A stretch of DNA of 5,611 nt, taken from assembly GCA_003135575.1 (NCBI GenBank), contig PLCG01000021.1:1504-7114 (forward strand), in the 5' to 3' direction. This stretch comes from Nitrososphaerota archaeon (GTDB lineage: Archaea; Thermoproteota; Nitrososphaeria; Nitrososphaerales; Gagatemarchaeaceae). Of this stretch, positions 4,984-5,611 are shown one piece after another (within the stretch, counting starts at the first letter, position 1; the number at the start of each line of letters is the position of its first letter). Made by a program: the position numbers and the translations under genes. A model generated the notes under the pieces. It ran no database searches and was not told the DNA's origin. It saw nothing but the letters and a program-made list of their open reading frames with translations.

Positions 4984-5611
4984 CTACTTCCGTCCTGCTA
5001 TCTTCGTGCTGACCTCAAGGACCTGCACCGGCGCCGTATTCGCCTTCGGGTGAGGCCTCATCGGATACCTGACCACGACGACACGCCTGGTCGATCCAGG
5101 GACGCTCCCGCGGAGAAGCACGTAGTCGGTGGTGAGCTCGCCGAAGTGCTCGAAACCACCCTTCGGTGTGATCGGCGCGTCCTTCCCGTTAGAAATCGTA
5201 AGTATCCTCTTGCCCGACTCGGTCCTTTGATGGAAGCCGTGCTGGCCTGCCCTCGCCACCGTGTACATGACGGCCGCAGGGTGCCACGGGCCGATGACTC
5301 CGACCGCCCGGACGCTCTTCCTGGACTTGTGCTGCTTCCTCTTGATTCCCATCCTGGTCACGGGGCCTTCGTAGCCGTGGCCCTTGGTCACGCCGATGAC
5401 GTCGACGTAGCCGCCGGCCTTGAAGACCTCTGAGAACTTCACGGGCTTTCCCATGACCTTCGCGACGTAATCGAACTGGGCCGCGATGTCGCCGCCTCCG
5501 ACTCCCACCTCGAAGATGATCGGCTGCTTCTGCGATATCCCTGCGTCCCTGGGGGTCATGGCGACGATGGCGGAGATTCGCGTGAGCCCGGAGAGCTTTG
5601 GCTTCCAGGCG
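4984..5611 (-). CDS. rpl3: Large-subunit ribosomal protein uL3 (archaeal L3P), N-terminus cut by window edge
   Basis: uL3 is an early-assembling 50S protein whose extension reaches towards the peptidyl transferase centre. The last 208 residues are visible; archaeal L3 is about 330-340, so roughly the first third is missing. The frame is open to the window edge. The ATG at 5557-5559 is therefore internal, preceded in frame by WKPKLSGLTRISAIVA, which fits the body of L3. Counting from that ATG, landmarks are FSEVFKAGGYVDVIGVTKGHG (42-62), RMGIKRKQHKSRKS (69-82), GPWHPAAVMYTVARAGQHGF (90-109) and HQRTESGKRIL (110-120). W92 aligns with Trp255 of yeast L3, the 'tryptophan finger'. The C-terminal RYPMRPHPKANTAPVQVLEV (164-183) is also characteristic. 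This is the first gene of the visible cluster; its promoter lies outside the window. Confidence 0.98.
   Translation of the reverse strand, partial: AWKPKLSGLTRISAIVAMTPRDAGISQKQPIIFEVGVGGGDIAAQFDYVAKVMGKPVKFSEVFKAGGYVDVIGVTKGHGYEGPVTRMGIKRKQHKSRKSVRAVGVIGPWHPAAVMYTVARAGQHGFHQRTESGKRILTISNGKDAPITPKGGFEHFGELTTDYVLLRGSVPGSTRRVVVVRYPMRPHPKANTAPVQVLEVSTKIAGRK

Noticed and set aside
4562..5433. Plus-strand reading frames (4562-5053 and 5050-5433) opposite uL4 and uL3
   Set aside because: They are shadows of unmistakable ribosomal protein genes and show no family signature or ribosome binding site.
5557..5559. ATG as the start of uL3
   Set aside because: The frame stays open upstream to the window edge with L3-like sequence, and archaeal L3 is about a third longer than this start would give.

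Overview
This is a G+C-rich archaeal chromosome fragment. The right half is a minus-strand ribosomal-protein cluster in the conserved archaeal order L3-L4-L23-L2-S19 (uL3, uL4, uL23, uL2, uS19). The proteins are of archaeal/eukaryotic type: a long uS19 of 131 residues, uL4 of the L4e type, and uL3 with the GPWHPA segment that matches the 'tryptophan finger' of eukaryotic L3. Lineage is uncertain. Frequent TTG starts, apparently leaderless accessory genes and a metallopeptidase-like protein of a type I associate with Thaumarchaeota and relatives make Nitrososphaeria/Thermoproteota a reasonable but unproven guess.

Layout from right to left on the minus strand: uL3 (N-terminus cut by the window edge), uL4, uL23, uL2 and uS19. 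Spacers are 2 nt, an 11 nt overlap, 3 nt and 17 nt, so this is almost certainly one transcript. After uS19 the usual next gene, uL22, is missing. In its place, 33 nt downstream and behind a good Shine-Dalgarno, is a 254-residue HELAH-containing protein that looks like a soluble zinc metallopeptidase. A PEBP-family (YbhB/YbcL-like) gene follows after 39 nt and may have its own promoter.

The left part holds one plus-strand gene, an HxlR-family winged-helix regulator. Its 3' end converges on the PEBP gene with only 10 nt between the stop codons. Its 5' end diverges from a minus-strand M24 (Xaa-Pro aminopeptidase/prolidase) gene across 111 nt of shared control region. The M24 gene runs off the left edge before its last three metal ligands.

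The ribosomal proteins act together in the large subunit (L3, L4, L23, L2) and in the small-subunit head (S19). The left-hand genes are accessory: a peptidase, a possible redox- or ligand-responsive regulator, and a small-molecule-binding fold of unknown role. There are no rRNA, tRNA, CRISPR, transposon or phage signals. I found no clear new multi-gene system. The points most worth checking are the break after uS19 with its embedded metallopeptidase-like gene, and the substitutions in uL2 next to its near-universal histidine.
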